Shown: positions 7,473-15,979 of the stretch, one piece after another
Layout: each line of letters begins with the position of its first letter
How positions within the stretch are numbered: the first letter of the stretch is position 1
The notes under the pieces: generated by a model
Database searches by the model: none
Seen by the model: the letters and a program-made list of their open reading frames with translations, nothing else
What the model was told of the DNA's origin: nothing
Assembly (NCBI GenBank): GCA_038327685.1
Contig: JBBQLH010000005.1
Location: forward strand, 4,322-68,321
Origin: DASQFQ01 sp038327685
GTDB taxonomy: Bacteria > Actinomycetota > Thermoleophilia > Solirubrobacterales > Solirubrobacteraceae
Length of the DNA stretch: 64,000 nt
Direction: 5' to 3'
Program-made: the position numbers and the translations under genes

Positions 7473-8254
7473 AGGTCTCCTTCGGTCTCGGCCAGGCGGG
7501 CCTGGGCGTAGTAGCCGAGTTGGGCGTCGGGCCCGAGATCGTTCCAGTCCTCCCCGGCGCGTGCGGCGAGGGCGGCCGCGCCCTCGACGCGGCCGCGGAA
7601 GCGGTCCGAGGCGGCGCGCAGCGCGAGCTCGGGATCGACCTTCAGCTTGCGGGCGACGTTGACCGCGGCGAACAGGACGTCGCCGGCCTCGTGGAAGGCG
7701 GCGTCGCGGTCGCCCTCGGCGGCGCGCAGCTCCTCGAGCTCACCCTCGACGGCGTCGTAGGGGACGTGCTCGAAATCGAAGCCGCTCGAGGCGGCGCGGC
7801 GCTGGACCTTGCGCGCGTACAGCGCGCCCGGCAGGTTCTCGGGCACCTCGCCGAAGATCCCCGGCTCGCGGCCCGCCTCGGTGCGCTTGATCGCGTCCCA
7901 GTTGCGCAGCACCTCGCCCGCGCCCTCGACCTCGACCTCGCCGAACACGTGCGGGTGGCGGCGGATCAGCTTCTGGCGGCAGTGCTCCGCGACCTCGGCG
8001 AGGGATCCGGCGCCGCGCTCCTCGAGCAGCAGCGCCAGGAAGTGCACCTGGAACAGCACGTCGCCGAGCTCGTCGAGCAGCTTGCCGTCGTCGCCGGCCA
8101 GCGCGGCGGCCGCGAGCTCGTAGGCCTCCTCGACGGTGTGCGGCACGATCGAGCGCTCGTCCTGCTCGCGATCCCACGGGCACTCCACGCGCAGGCGGCG
8201 GGTGAGCGCGTCGAGGCGCTCGACCGCCGCTGCGGAGTCCGTGGGGTCGCTCAG
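7469..8254 (-). CDS. mazG: Nucleoside triphosphate pyrophosphohydrolase MazG, apparent CTG start
   Basis: MazG hydrolyses (d)NTPs to monophosphates and pyrophosphate. Two MazG domains are visible: residues about 22-110 (CPWDREQ, EEAYEL, ELGDVLFQVHF with the ExxE-12-28-ExxD metal motif) and a second around FHEAGDVLFAAVNVARK. The GTG at 8188 gives MECPWD and would cut off the conserved first helix (VERLDALTRRLR). The upstream in-frame codons contain no ATG, GTG or TTG; CTG at 8254, overlapping the foldase TGA as CTGA, gives 261 residues. The minimum alternative is 7469-8188 (239 aa). Confidence 0.9.
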   Translation of the reverse strand: MSDPTDSAAAVERLDALTRRLRVECPWDREQDERSIVPHTVEEAYELAAAALAGDDGKLLDELGDVLFQVHFLALLLEERGAGSLAEVAEHCRQKLIRRHPHVFGEVEVEGAGEVLRNWDAIKRTEAGREPGIFGEVPENLPGALYARKVQRRAASSGFDFEHVPYDAVEGELEELRAAEGDRDAAFHEAGDVLFAAVNVARKLKVDPELALRAASDRFRGRVEGAAALAARAGEDWNDLGPDAQLGYYAQARLAETEGDL

Positions 8255-9417
8255 TTGGCGGGCGTGGGCGTGGGCTGTCCGGGCGCCGGAGCCGTGCCGC
8301 CGGGAGCGGTGGCCGCTGGCGTCGGCGTGGCCTTCGGGGCGTTCTTGCAGTCCTGCGTGCGGAAATCCGCGGCGCAGTCCGTCTTCGCCTTCCAGCGCTT
8401 GCGGAAGGACTTGACGAACTTGTCCAGCGCCTTCTGCTGGTTCTGGGAGGCGAGCGTCTGCTTGATCGTCGCCTTGGCCTGCACCAGCGTCTGCTGGGAG
8501 GCCTTGGTGACCTTCGTGACCTGGAAGACGTAGTAGCCGAACTGGGTCTTGACCGGGCCGGTGAGCTTGCCCTTCTTGGCCGCGAAGATCGCGCTGTCGA
8601 GCGCCTTCTCCTGCTGGCCCTTGGCGACGGCCGGCAGCTTGCCGCCCTGCGCCTTGGAGGCCTGGTCGATCGAGAACTTCTTCGCGACCTTCGCAAAGGC
8701 CTGGCCGCCCTGGATCGCCTTCTTGGCCTGCTGGGCCTTGCCCTGGCCCTTGGTCAGGACGATCCGCAGGTCACGCCGCTCGGGCTGCGCGAAGCGTTGC
8801 TTGTTCTTGTTGAAGTAGGCCGTGATCTGGGCGTCGGAGACCTGGTCCTTGCCCTTCGTGACCTTCTCGCGGATCTTGTTCGAGAGGGTGTCCAGGCGGA
8901 CGCGCTTGATGATGTCCTTCTGGGTCTGGCCGGAGTCCTTGAGGAACTTCTGCCAGTCGGCCTCCTTGGGGAACGCCTGCTTCTTCTGCTTCTCGAAGGT
9001 CTTCTGGATCTCGGAGTCGCTGACCTTGATGTTCTGCTGCTTGGCCTCGCCCTCGATCCACTCGAACGACACCAGCAGCTGGAGCACCTGGTCGCGCAGG
9101 GCGCCGTACTCCTGCTTGCACTGTGTCTTGAGCTGGGCGTCGGTGACCTTGGGCTGGCCCTTGGCCGGCTTCGGCGTGGTCTTGCGCTTCTGCGCGATGC
9201 ACTCCGTGAAGTTCGGAGGCTTCGGCGCGGCCGCGGCGGCCTGGCCGCCGGACTTCGACGCGACGGTGAGCCAATGGTCGAATGTGCTCTTCTCGATCGC
9301 GTTGCCGTCGACTTCTGCGACGGCGTTACCCGGGACCCCTCCGCACCCGGCGACCAAGGCTGCGGGCACAAAAAAGGCGCTAAGCGCCAGCAGTACGAGC
9401 ATTCTCTTTCTCATCAC
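8251..9417 (-). CDS. Peptidyl-prolyl cis-trans isomerase lipoprotein (PrsA/SurA-like foldase)
   Basis: 388 residues. A signal peptide ends in the lipobox LVAGC (Cys near residue 25), so the mature protein is probably anchored to the outer face of the membrane. A long SurA/PrsA-type chaperone region with Lys/Gln-rich helices follows, then a parvulin domain around residues 210-320 (RDLRIVLTKG, FAKVAKKFSID, QFGYYVFQVTKV) and a Pro/Thr-rich tail. It should assist folding of exported proteins. It sits between mfd and mazG, probably in one transcript. The stop TGA overlaps the proposed CTG start of mazG. Confidence 0.88.
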   Translation of the reverse strand: MMRKRMLVLLALSAFFVPAALVAGCGGVPGNAVAEVDGNAIEKSTFDHWLTVASKSGGQAAAAAPKPPNFTECIAQKRKTTPKPAKGQPKVTDAQLKTQCKQEYGALRDQVLQLLVSFEWIEGEAKQQNIKVSDSEIQKTFEKQKKQAFPKEADWQKFLKDSGQTQKDIIKRVRLDTLSNKIREKVTKGKDQVSDAQITAYFNKNKQRFAQPERRDLRIVLTKGQGKAQQAKKAIQGGQAFAKVAKKFSIDQASKAQGGKLPAVAKGQQEKALDSAIFAAKKGKLTGPVKTQFGYYVFQVTKVTKASQQTLVQAKATIKQTLASQNQQKALDKFVKSFRKRWKAKTDCAADFRTQDCKNAPKATPTPAATAPGGTAPAPGQPTPTPAN

Positions 9418-9462
9418 GCGAAACGAGGGTAGCGGGTGAGTTCTGAAGTCTGTCTAAGAGAT

Positions 9463-12400
9463 TCAGGCGGCCTCGGCCTGCACCGCGAGCAGCGCGTCGG
9501 CGGCCCGCACCACCGCCGGAAAGCGCTCGGACGGGTCGTCGGGCACCCGCATGGACAGCTGTGACTTGCCCGATTCATAGAGCACGCCGGGGATCTCGGC
9601 CCGCAGCTTCTTGGCCCGCACCGAGTCGAGCTCGATCGGCGTGACCGCGAGACGGCCCTGGCGGAACGTGACCGCCGTCGCCCCTGCCTGGCCGAGCTTG
9701 ATGCGCGCCTGCTGCAGCACGATCAGGTTCTCGAGCGGCTCCGGCGGCTCTCCGAACCGATCGGTGAGCTCCGCCCGCAGCTCGGCCAGCTCGGACACCT
9801 CGCGGGCGCCCGCGATCCGCCGGTGGACGTCGACCTTGGCCTGCTCGTAGGGGATGTACTCCGCGGGGATGTAGGCGTCGACATTGACGTCGAGGCGCAC
9901 GGGCTCCCGCAGGTCCTCCTCGTCCACGGCGCCGTCGTCCATCGAGCGCACCGCCTCGTCGAGCATCTGCATGTAGAGCTCGAAGCCGAGCGCCGCCACA
10001 TGGCCGGACTGCTCGTCGCCGAGCAGGTTGCCGGCGCCGCGCAGCTCGAGGTCGCGCATCGCGATCTTGAAGCCCGAGCCGAGCTCGGTGTAGTCCGAAA
10101 CCGCGGACAACCGGTTCGCCGCCTCCTCCGTGAGGGCCCCGGCGCTGGGGTACAGCAGGTACGCGTAGGCCCGCTCGCGCGAGCGGCCGACGCGGCCGCG
10201 GATCTGGTAGAGCTGCGACAGGCCGAAGACGTCGGAGCGCTCGACGATCAGCGTGTTGGCCTGCGGGATGTCGATGCCCGACTCGATGATCGACGTCGAG
10301 ACGAGCACGTCGGCCGCACCGCGCAGGAAGTCCATCATGCGCTCCTCGAGCAGCTTCTCGTCCATCTGGCCGTGGGCGACCGCGAAGGAGATCCCCGGGC
10401 ACAGCGCGCGCAGGCGCTCCGCCGTCTCGTCGATGTCCTCGATCCGGTTGTGGAGGAAGAACGCCTGGCCGCCGCGCGCCTTCTCGCGCTCGAGCGCCTG
10501 CTTGACCAGCCCCTCGTCGTACTCGCCGACGTAGGTCTTGACTGGGCGCCGGCCCTCCGGCGGGGTCTCGATCACCGAGATGTCGCGCACGCCCGCCAGC
10601 GACATCTGCAGCGTGCGCGGGATCGGCGTCGCGCTCATCGAGATCACGTCGACCTTCAGGCGCAGCTGGCGCAGCAGGTCCTTCTGCTTGACGCCGAAGC
10701 GCTGCTCCTCGTCGACGACCAGCAGCCCGAGGTCCTTCGCGCGCACGTCGCGCGAGAGCAGCCGGTGGGTGCCGATGAGGATGTCGGTCGCGCCCTCGGA
10801 GAAGCGCTTGACGGCGGCGCGCTGCTCGGCCGGCGGGCGGAAGCGCGAGACGTGCTCGATCGTGAACGGATAGTCGCGCAGGCGCTCGGTGAAGGTGCCG
10901 TAGTGCTGCTGGGCGAGGATCGTCGTCGGCACGAGCATCAGCACCTGCTTGCCGGCGTTGGCGGCCTTGAAGGCGGCGCGCAGCGCGACCTCCGTCTTGC
11001 CGTAGCCGACGTCGCCGCAGATGAGGCGGTCCATCGGCCGCTCGGCCTCCATGTCCCACTTGACCTGCTCGATCGCCTCGCGCTGGTCGCGGGTCTCCGT
11101 GTATGCGAAGGCGGTCTCGAAGTCGCGCAGCCAGTCCGAGTCGGGCGGGAACGCGAAGCCGCGCCGGTGGCGGCGCTCGGCGTAGAGGTTGAGCAGCTCG
11201 CCCGCGAGCTCCTGGGCGGCGCGGCGGGCACGCGCCTTCATCGTGTCCCAGCGCGTGCCGCCGAGCTTCGACAGCGGCGGATGCTCGCCGCCGGCGCCGA
11301 CGTAGCGCGAGATCTTCGCCAGCTGGTCGACCGGCATGAAGACCTTGTCCGAGCCCTGGAACTCGAGGTCGAGGTAGTCGCGCGTGACCCCGGCGACCGT
11401 CTTCGTGTCGAAGCCGGCGAACCGCGCGAGGCCGTGGTCCTCGTGGACGACGATGTCGCCCGTGCGCAGGTCGGCGAACGAGCGCAGCAGCCCGCGCCCG
11501 CGCCCGCGCCGCGTCGGCCGCTCGGTGCGCCCGCGGCGGTGGATCAGCCGGTGCTCGGGGATCGCGGCGAGCTTCAACGGCGGGCAGACGAAGCCGTCGC
11601 GGAGGTTGGCCTCGGCGAACACGAGCCCGCCGTCCTCCGGCTTCCAGCCCGCGCGCAGGCGCTGGAGGTTGTACGCCGCGCGCTCGCCCTGGCCGCGCTG
11701 CGGCCACGTCACGAGGGTGGTGTAGCCCGAGCGCGTGAGCTTCTCGAGCTCGGGCTCGGCCTCGTTGAGCGAGCGGGCGGCGAACTCCGCCGCCTGGGCG
11801 CGGAACTCGAGCGGCTGCGAGCCCGAGATCGAGGACAGCCGCAGCGGACGGCGCGCCTCGAGCGAGGCCACGATGGCGGGCGGCGCGACGTAGAGGTGAT
11901 GCGCGTCGGTGTCGTGGAAGGCGGCGCAGACGTCGTCCCAGTGGTCGCGCAGCGCCGGCTCGACGTCCTCGTCGGCGGCGATCACCACGTCGGTGTGGGC
12001 GGGGAAGAGGTCGAGCAGCTCGCGGAAGCGGTCGACCGGCAGCAGCTCGGCGACGTCGGGGCGGCTGTCGGCGTCCTCGAGAGCGGCGATCTCGGCCAGC
12101 TCGCGGTGCTCGGCCGCGAGCTCGGCGGCGGGCGCGATCTCGACCCGCTTGCCCTCCCCCAGCGAGCGCTGGGTGAAGGTCGAGAACCAGCGCAGCGACT
12201 CGATCTCGATGTCGAACAGCTCGACCCGGACGGCGCGCTCCTCGGTCGCGGGATAGATGTCGAGCAGCCCGCCGCGGACCGCGAACTGCCCGCGGTCCTC
12301 GACCTGGTCGACGCGCTCGTAGCCCGCCGCGACGAGCTGGCCGACGGTCTCGTCGAGGTCGAGCAGCTCGCCCACCTCGAGCGCGAAGCCGTGCGGGCGC

Positions 12401-12849
12401 AGCTCGGGGTCGGGCACCTTCTCCGACAGCGCGACCGCGGAGACGACGACGACGGGAGCTTCCTGATGAAGATTTCGCCTGCCAGGCGAGTTGACTTCGT
12501 CGAACTCGCCTTCGGCGACGTTACTTTCGAGGATCGCGTCCAGCGCAGCGACGCGGAGCCCAACGAGGTGTGCCGTCGGGGAGAGGTGGGACTCGTAGGC
12601 GACGCCGCGGCTGGGGTAGAAGCGCACGGGCCGCGGCCGCAGCCACGCGCGCAGGTCGGCCGCGAGGTCGCGTGCCGCCCGGTCGTCGCCCGCCACCACC
12701 ACGGTCGGGCGGCGCACGTCGCGGTCGGCGACCGCCGCGATCAGGAACGGGCGCAGCGACTGCGAGACGAAGGCGCGCGCGTCCGGCTCCTCGAGGCGAG
12801 GGGCGTCGGGATGGTGCTCGAGATGGCGGAGGAGAGGGCGGAGGGACAT
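9463..12849 (-). CDS. mfd: Transcription-repair coupling factor Mfd, with an in-frame repeat insertion
   Basis: 1128 residues from the ATG at 12849 (MSLRPLLRHLE); an upstream ATG at 12900 is less likely. The order is standard: UvrB-homology region, RNA-polymerase-interaction domain (YLDLEFQGSDKVFMPVDQL), translocase with Walker A GDVGYGKT near residue 610 and DEEQ near 713, QIRGRVGRS, and the C-terminal TRCF domain. Mfd removes stalled RNA polymerase at lesions and recruits UvrA. Residues about 104-126 (SNVAEGEFDEVNSPGRRN) lie between DAIL and PVVVVSAVAL and are encoded by copy C of the palindromic repeat; other Mfd proteins I know lack them. Confidence 0.97.
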   Translation of the reverse strand: MSLRPLLRHLEHHPDAPRLEEPDARAFVSQSLRPFLIAAVADRDVRRPTVVVAGDDRAARDLAADLRAWLRPRPVRFYPSRGVAYESHLSPTAHLVGLRVAALDAILESNVAEGEFDEVNSPGRRNLHQEAPVVVVSAVALSEKVPDPELRPHGFALEVGELLDLDETVGQLVAAGYERVDQVEDRGQFAVRGGLLDIYPATEERAVRVELFDIEIESLRWFSTFTQRSLGEGKRVEIAPAAELAAEHRELAEIAALEDADSRPDVAELLPVDRFRELLDLFPAHTDVVIAADEDVEPALRDHWDDVCAAFHDTDAHHLYVAPPAIVASLEARRPLRLSSISGSQPLEFRAQAAEFAARSLNEAEPELEKLTRSGYTTLVTWPQRGQGERAAYNLQRLRAGWKPEDGGLVFAEANLRDGFVCPPLKLAAIPEHRLIHRRGRTERPTRRGRGRGLLRSFADLRTGDIVVHEDHGLARFAGFDTKTVAGVTRDYLDLEFQGSDKVFMPVDQLAKISRYVGAGGEHPPLSKLGGTRWDTMKARARRAAQELAGELLNLYAERRHRRGFAFPPDSDWLRDFETAFAYTETRDQREAIEQVKWDMEAERPMDRLICGDVGYGKTEVALRAAFKAANAGKQVLMLVPTTILAQQHYGTFTERLRDYPFTIEHVSRFRPPAEQRAAVKRFSEGATDILIGTHRLLSRDVRAKDLGLLVVDEEQRFGVKQKDLLRQLRLKVDVISMSATPIPRTLQMSLAGVRDISVIETPPEGRRPVKTYVGEYDEGLVKQALEREKARGGQAFFLHNRIEDIDETAERLRALCPGISFAVAHGQMDEKLLEERMMDFLRGAADVLVSTSIIESGIDIPQANTLIVERSDVFGLSQLYQIRGRVGRSRERAYAYLLYPSAGALTEEAANRLSAVSDYTELGSGFKIAMRDLELRGAGNLLGDEQSGHVAALGFELYMQMLDEAVRSMDDGAVDEEDLREPVRLDVNVDAYIPAEYIPYEQAKVDVHRRIAGAREVSELAELRAELTDRFGEPPEPLENLIVLQQARIKLGQAGATAVTFRQGRLAVTPIELDSVRAKKLRAEIPGVLYESGKSQLSMRVPDDPSERFPAVVRAADALLAVQAEAA
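12473..12530 (-). repeat. Palindromic interspersed repeat, copy C, inside mfd
   Basis: This 58-bp copy is the shortest of the three and fits the consensus without internal extra bases. On the minus strand it runs from AACGTCGCCGAAGGCGAGTT to CTCGCCTGGCAGGCGAAA. It lies wholly within mfd, keeps the frame open and encodes about 19 residues of the N-terminal region. Hairpins: TCGCC-GAA-GGCGA, TCGCCTG-G-CAGGCGA and the longer pairing GGCGAGTT/AACTCGCC. Confidence 0.8.
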
Positions 12850-12906
12850 CGGATGCGCGCATGCCGAGCGACCGCGCGAAGGCGCGGCCGGGATGCACAC
12901 CCGAGT

Positions 12907-13530
12907 CTACGAAGCCGCCGAGACGCCGGGCTCGAGCGCCCAGGCGAGGGTGTCGAACAGGCGCCGCGGGACCGCCGCGGGCACCGCGGCCCAGTTCACC
13001 GGCCCCCAGTCGTCGAGCGCGCGCTCGAGCGCGTCGGCCAGCGACGCGCTGCCCGGCTCGGTGGCGGGAAGCTCGGGGATCGGGCCGACTCCGAAGGCGT
13101 GCACGAACCAGGCGCTCTCCGCCACCCCGGCATGGAGATGGAAGCCGTCGCCCACGCGCTCCTCGGCGAGCAGCAGCGTCACGTCGTCGGCGCGCGCGGT
13201 CAGGCGCGGGCCCGGCAGCCGGCGCTCGGTGAGCCTCGGGATCAGCTCGAGGCGGCGCAGCGCGAGGTTCGCCGCCAGCACCCCGGCCGGCCCGATCGCG
13301 AAGCGGTCGAGCGGAGTCAGCGGGTCATCGGCACGCCACACGCCGCAGAAGGCCTCGCCGAAGCCGGCGTGGTGCGCCGCGGCCGCCCAGTCGACGAAGC
13401 GGCCGGCGACCGGCTGCGTCGCCCAGCGGCGGCTGTAGGCGTCGAGGCAGGGGGCGTCCCCGTCGGCCGGAGGCGTGGCCGCCGTGGGCACCGGCTCGAG
13501 CTTGCGGCCTCGCCGCAGGTGCAGCCCCAT
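12907..13530 (-). CDS. Conserved protein of unknown function
   Basis: 207 residues, ATG start, 57 bases upstream of mfd and in the same direction. Visible features: a proline-rich N-terminus (30 residues), then LDAYSRRWATQPVAGRFVDW, AFCGVWRADDPLTPLDRFAI, LPGPRLTARADDVTLLLAEE and WFVHAFGVGPIPELPATEP. It looks globular and cytoplasmic, with no membrane segment and no cysteine motif. I do not recognise the family. Its position between a methyltransferase and mfd does not suggest a role. Confidence 0.55.
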   Translation of the reverse strand: MGLHLRRGRKLEPVPTAATPPADGDAPCLDAYSRRWATQPVAGRFVDWAAAAHHAGFGEAFCGVWRADDPLTPLDRFAIGPAGVLAANLALRRLELIPRLTERRLPGPRLTARADDVTLLLAEERVGDGFHLHAGVAESAWFVHAFGVGPIPELPATEPGSASLADALERALDDWGPVNWAAVPAAVPRRLFDTLAWALEPGVSAAS

Positions 13531-13569
13531 GAGGACCTATGTCGGCCTGCGCGGCGCAGGGGTTGAGCG

Positions 13570-14304
13570 TCAGCGCGGGCGCTGTGCGGCGATGTTGAGC
13601 CGCACGTACTCGATCGCGGGCTCGGGCAGCTCCGCGAGCACGGCGGCGACGAAGGCGTCGCGCCGCTCGGGCGGCACGCGCTCGAGGTGCGAGCCGAGGA
13701 TCACCGTCGCCAGAAACTCGAGCGGGTCGTCGGGCTCGACGCGCACGACCTGGGGCCACGTCCGCACCTCCGTGAAAGCGAGCCGCTCGAGCCGCGCCGC
13801 GGTCGCCTCCGGCGAGGCGAAGTTCCACGGGCCGCCCCAGCCGGCGAGCGCGGGCTCCGCCACGCGGTCGATCGCGGCCTGGACCGTGGCGACGTTGCCC
13901 TCGCCGCCGCACTGCGCGACGAGCCGGCCGCCCGGCTTGAGCGCGGCGTGCATCCGCTCGAAGAGCCGGTCGTGATCGGCGATCCAGTGGAACGTCGCCG
14001 TCGAGAGAACCGCGTCGACCGGCGCCTCGAGGATGAGCTCGGTGAGGTCGGCGACGCGCACGTCGGCGCGCGGCCCGAGGCGCTCGAGCGCCTCCGCGAC
14101 CATCGCGGGCGACCCGTCGACGGCGACAACCTCGCCGCGCGGCAACCGCTCGAGCAGCGCCGCCGTCACGCGGCCGGTGCCGCAGCCGGCGTCGAGCACG
14201 CGCTCGTCGCCGCGCAGCTCGAGCCGGTCGAGCACCTCCCGGCCCATCGCCTCGAGCGGCGCCGAGACCCGCTGGTAGGACTCGGCGTCCCAGTCGCGTG
14301 GCAT
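13570..14304 (-). CDS. Class I SAM-dependent methyltransferase (trans-aconitate methyltransferase-like)
   Basis: 244 residues. Motif I VLDAGCGTGRVTAALLE (about residues 36-52) and the acidic end of strand 2 (VVAVDGSPAMV) form the SAM site. ADVRVADLTEL and DAVLSTATFHWIADHDRLFE give motifs II and III, resembling the Tam/biotin-synthesis methyltransferase group. The substrate is unknown. The ATG shares its A with the pth stop (TGATG), so the gene is probably translationally coupled to pth. Confidence 0.85.
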   Translation of the reverse strand: MPRDWDAESYQRVSAPLEAMGREVLDRLELRGDERVLDAGCGTGRVTAALLERLPRGEVVAVDGSPAMVAEALERLGPRADVRVADLTELILEAPVDAVLSTATFHWIADHDRLFERMHAALKPGGRLVAQCGGEGNVATVQAAIDRVAEPALAGWGGPWNFASPEATAARLERLAFTEVRTWPQVVRVEPDDPLEFLATVILGSHLERVPPERRDAFVAAVLAELPEPAIEYVRLNIAAQRPR

Positions 14305-14867
14305 CAGCTCGTGACCACCCTCTCCGCGGCGTCGGCCGCCTCCGCCACCAGCGCCGCGACCTCGCCGTTCGGCTGCTTCCAGCCGCCGAGGACGTGCGCG
14401 GAGACGATGTCCGGATCGGTCGAGTCCGGGCGTCCGACCCCGATGCGCACGCGGTGGAAGTCGGGCGAGCCGAGCTCCCGGCGCAGCGACTTGAGCCCGT
14501 TGTGACCGGCCAACCCGCCGCCGAGGCGCACCCGGATGTCACCGAACGGCAGGTCGATCTCGTCATGCACGACGAGCACGCGATCCAGGTCGAGCCGGTA
14601 CGCGCCGCGCGCGGGACCCACCGAGCGCCCGGCGTCGTTCATGAACGTCTGCGGTTTGAGCACGGCGACGCGCGGGCCGCCGGGGCCGGTCCGGCCCTCG
14701 GCCAGCTCGGCGTTGAACTTCTTCTTCGGCTTCGGGAGCTCCCAGCGCCGCATCAACTCGTCGGCGACGCGGAAGCCGACGTTGTGCGGCGAGTTCGCGT
14801 AGCGCGTCCCGGGATTGCCGAGCCCGACGACCAGCCAGTCGACCGGGGTGGATCCGAACAGCTTCAG
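14304..14867 (-). CDS. pth: Peptidyl-tRNA hydrolase, apparent CTG start
   Basis: Pth releases tRNA from stalled peptidyl-tRNA and is essential in most bacteria. The protein reads MKLFGSTPVDWLVVGLGNPG onward from a CTG at 14867. The catalytic region follows (GLGNPG, SPHNVGF with the active-site His), then KPQTFMNDAG, VVHDEIDLPFG and GGGLAGHNGLKS. No ATG, GTG or TTG occurs in frame before a TTG at 14759 and ATG at 14756, which would delete the active site. The CTG overlaps the rplY stop (CTGA). This gives 187 residues, the normal length. Confidence 0.93.
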   Translation of the reverse strand: MKLFGSTPVDWLVVGLGNPGTRYANSPHNVGFRVADELMRRWELPKPKKKFNAELAEGRTGPGGPRVAVLKPQTFMNDAGRSVGPARGAYRLDLDRVLVVHDEIDLPFGDIRVRLGGGLAGHNGLKSLRRELGSPDFHRVRIGVGRPDSTDPDIVSAHVLGGWKQPNGEVAALVAEAADAAERVVTS

Positions 14868-15580
14868 CTGGCGTCGCCGGAGGCCTCGGCGGCCTCGTCG
14901 GCGGTGTCGCCCTCGGCCTGCCGCTCGGCCTCTTCGAGCTCAGCGCCCTCGAGCGGCTCGCCGTCCTCGCCGACCAGCGCGGTCTCGGTCTCGATCTCGT
15001 CCTCGACCGGCTCGAGCGTCGGCGGGGTGATCGTGGCGATGACCGTCTCGTCGGGATCATCGAGCAGCGTGACGCCCTGGGGGATCGTGACGGCGGCCAG
15101 CGTGAGCGTCTCGTTCATCTCCATCTTGGAGACGTCGTGCTGGATGACGTCGGGAAGGTCGTCGGGGAGCGCCATGATGTTGACCTCGCGCGTCTCCTGG
15201 CTCAGCACGCCGCCCTCGCTCACGCCGGGCGACTCGTTCGCGCCGACGAGATCGAGCACGGCGGTGGAATGGATCGGCTGCGTCATGTCGACGCGCAGCA
15301 GGTCGACGTGGATCGCCTCGCCGCGCACCGGATGGTTCTGGACGTCCTTGACGATGACCGGCGTGGCCTTGCCGCCGTCGATGGCGAGGTCGAGGACCGA
15401 GCCCGCGTGGGCGAGTGCCGACCGCAGGATGCGCGCGTTGACCGAGAAGGTCAGCGGCTCGTCGCCGCCTCCATAGACGACGCCGGGCACGAGGCCCTCG
15501 CGCCGCAGCCGGCGGGTGGAACGCGACCCCTCGACGGGGCGGGTCAGGACCTCGAGTTCGGTGTGCTCTGAACGTGCCAT
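14864..15580 (-). CDS. rplY: Ribosomal protein bL25 (TL5/CTC form)
   Basis: 238 residues from the ATG at 15580 (MARSEHTELEVLTRP). The N-terminal 5S-rRNA-binding L25 domain (about 1-95, with TRRLRREGLVPGVVYGGGD) is followed by the TL5-type beta domain (VDLLRVDMTQPIHSTAVLDL to IPQGVTLLDDPDE) and a very acidic Glu/Ala-rich tail from about residue 185. This long form binds 5S rRNA in the large subunit and is linked to stress in some species. The downstream pth overlaps its stop, a frequent rplY-pth pairing. Confidence 0.95.
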   Translation of the reverse strand: MARSEHTELEVLTRPVEGSRSTRRLRREGLVPGVVYGGGDEPLTFSVNARILRSALAHAGSVLDLAIDGGKATPVIVKDVQNHPVRGEAIHVDLLRVDMTQPIHSTAVLDLVGANESPGVSEGGVLSQETREVNIMALPDDLPDVIQHDVSKMEMNETLTLAAVTIPQGVTLLDDPDETVIATITPPTLEPVEDEIETETALVGEDGEPLEGAELEEAERQAEGDTADEAAEASGDAS

Positions 15581-15643
15581 GGCGCGCGCCGATGGTAGCG
15601 AACCGGTGTCGTACCCCCCTCGCTGTGGGTAGATTGAAGCGTC

Positions 15644-15979
15644 ATGTCGCCCGATGCCGAGCTGATGCTCATCTTCGGCACGCTGCACCTGATCGCCGTC
15701 GCGCTCGGCGCGCTCCTGTTCGTCATGTTCCTGCGCTCGGAGGCGACCAAGCCGTGGGAGCCGCCCGACGAGGACGACGGCGGCGGTGGCGGTGGCGGCA
15801 ACGACCGCCTGCCCGAGCGGCCCCCGAGGAGCTCACCGCCCGGCGGCCTGCCGCTCCCCGACGCGGTGCCCGCCGCGCTCAGGCTGCGCTCCCACGAGCG
15901 CCTCCACGACCTCACCCCGCGGCGCCAGCGCCGCCCGGCACGCGAGCCGGCCCCGCAGCGCCGCCCGGTCCGGCGCTAG
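15644..15979 (+). CDS. Small membrane protein, unknown
   Basis: 111 residues, divergent from rplY with 63 bases between. One hydrophobic helix near residues 6-30 (LIFGTLHLIAVALGALLFVM), then an acidic Gly-rich linker (DEDDGGGGGGGND) and a Pro/Arg-rich C-terminus. It resembles a single-pass protein with an intrinsically disordered cytoplasmic tail. No family recognised. Its last four bases overlap the convergent GH2 gene. Confidence 0.55.
   Translation: MSPDAELMLIFGTLHLIAVALGALLFVMFLRSEATKPWEPPDEDDGGGGGGGNDRLPERPPRSSPPGGLPLPDAVPAALRLRSHERLHDLTPRRQRRPAREPAPQRRPVRR

Noticed and set aside
9823..13566. Very long open frame on the plus strand opposite mfd (1247 codons)
   Set aside because: It lies opposite mfd and its neighbour, has Arg/Gln/Val-rich composition from GC-rich antisense codons, and shows no family motif.
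15644..15979. Plus-strand frame at 15574-18123 as a long protein
   Set aside because: It is antisense to GH2; only the short ATG frame at 15644 has a plausible membrane-protein pattern.
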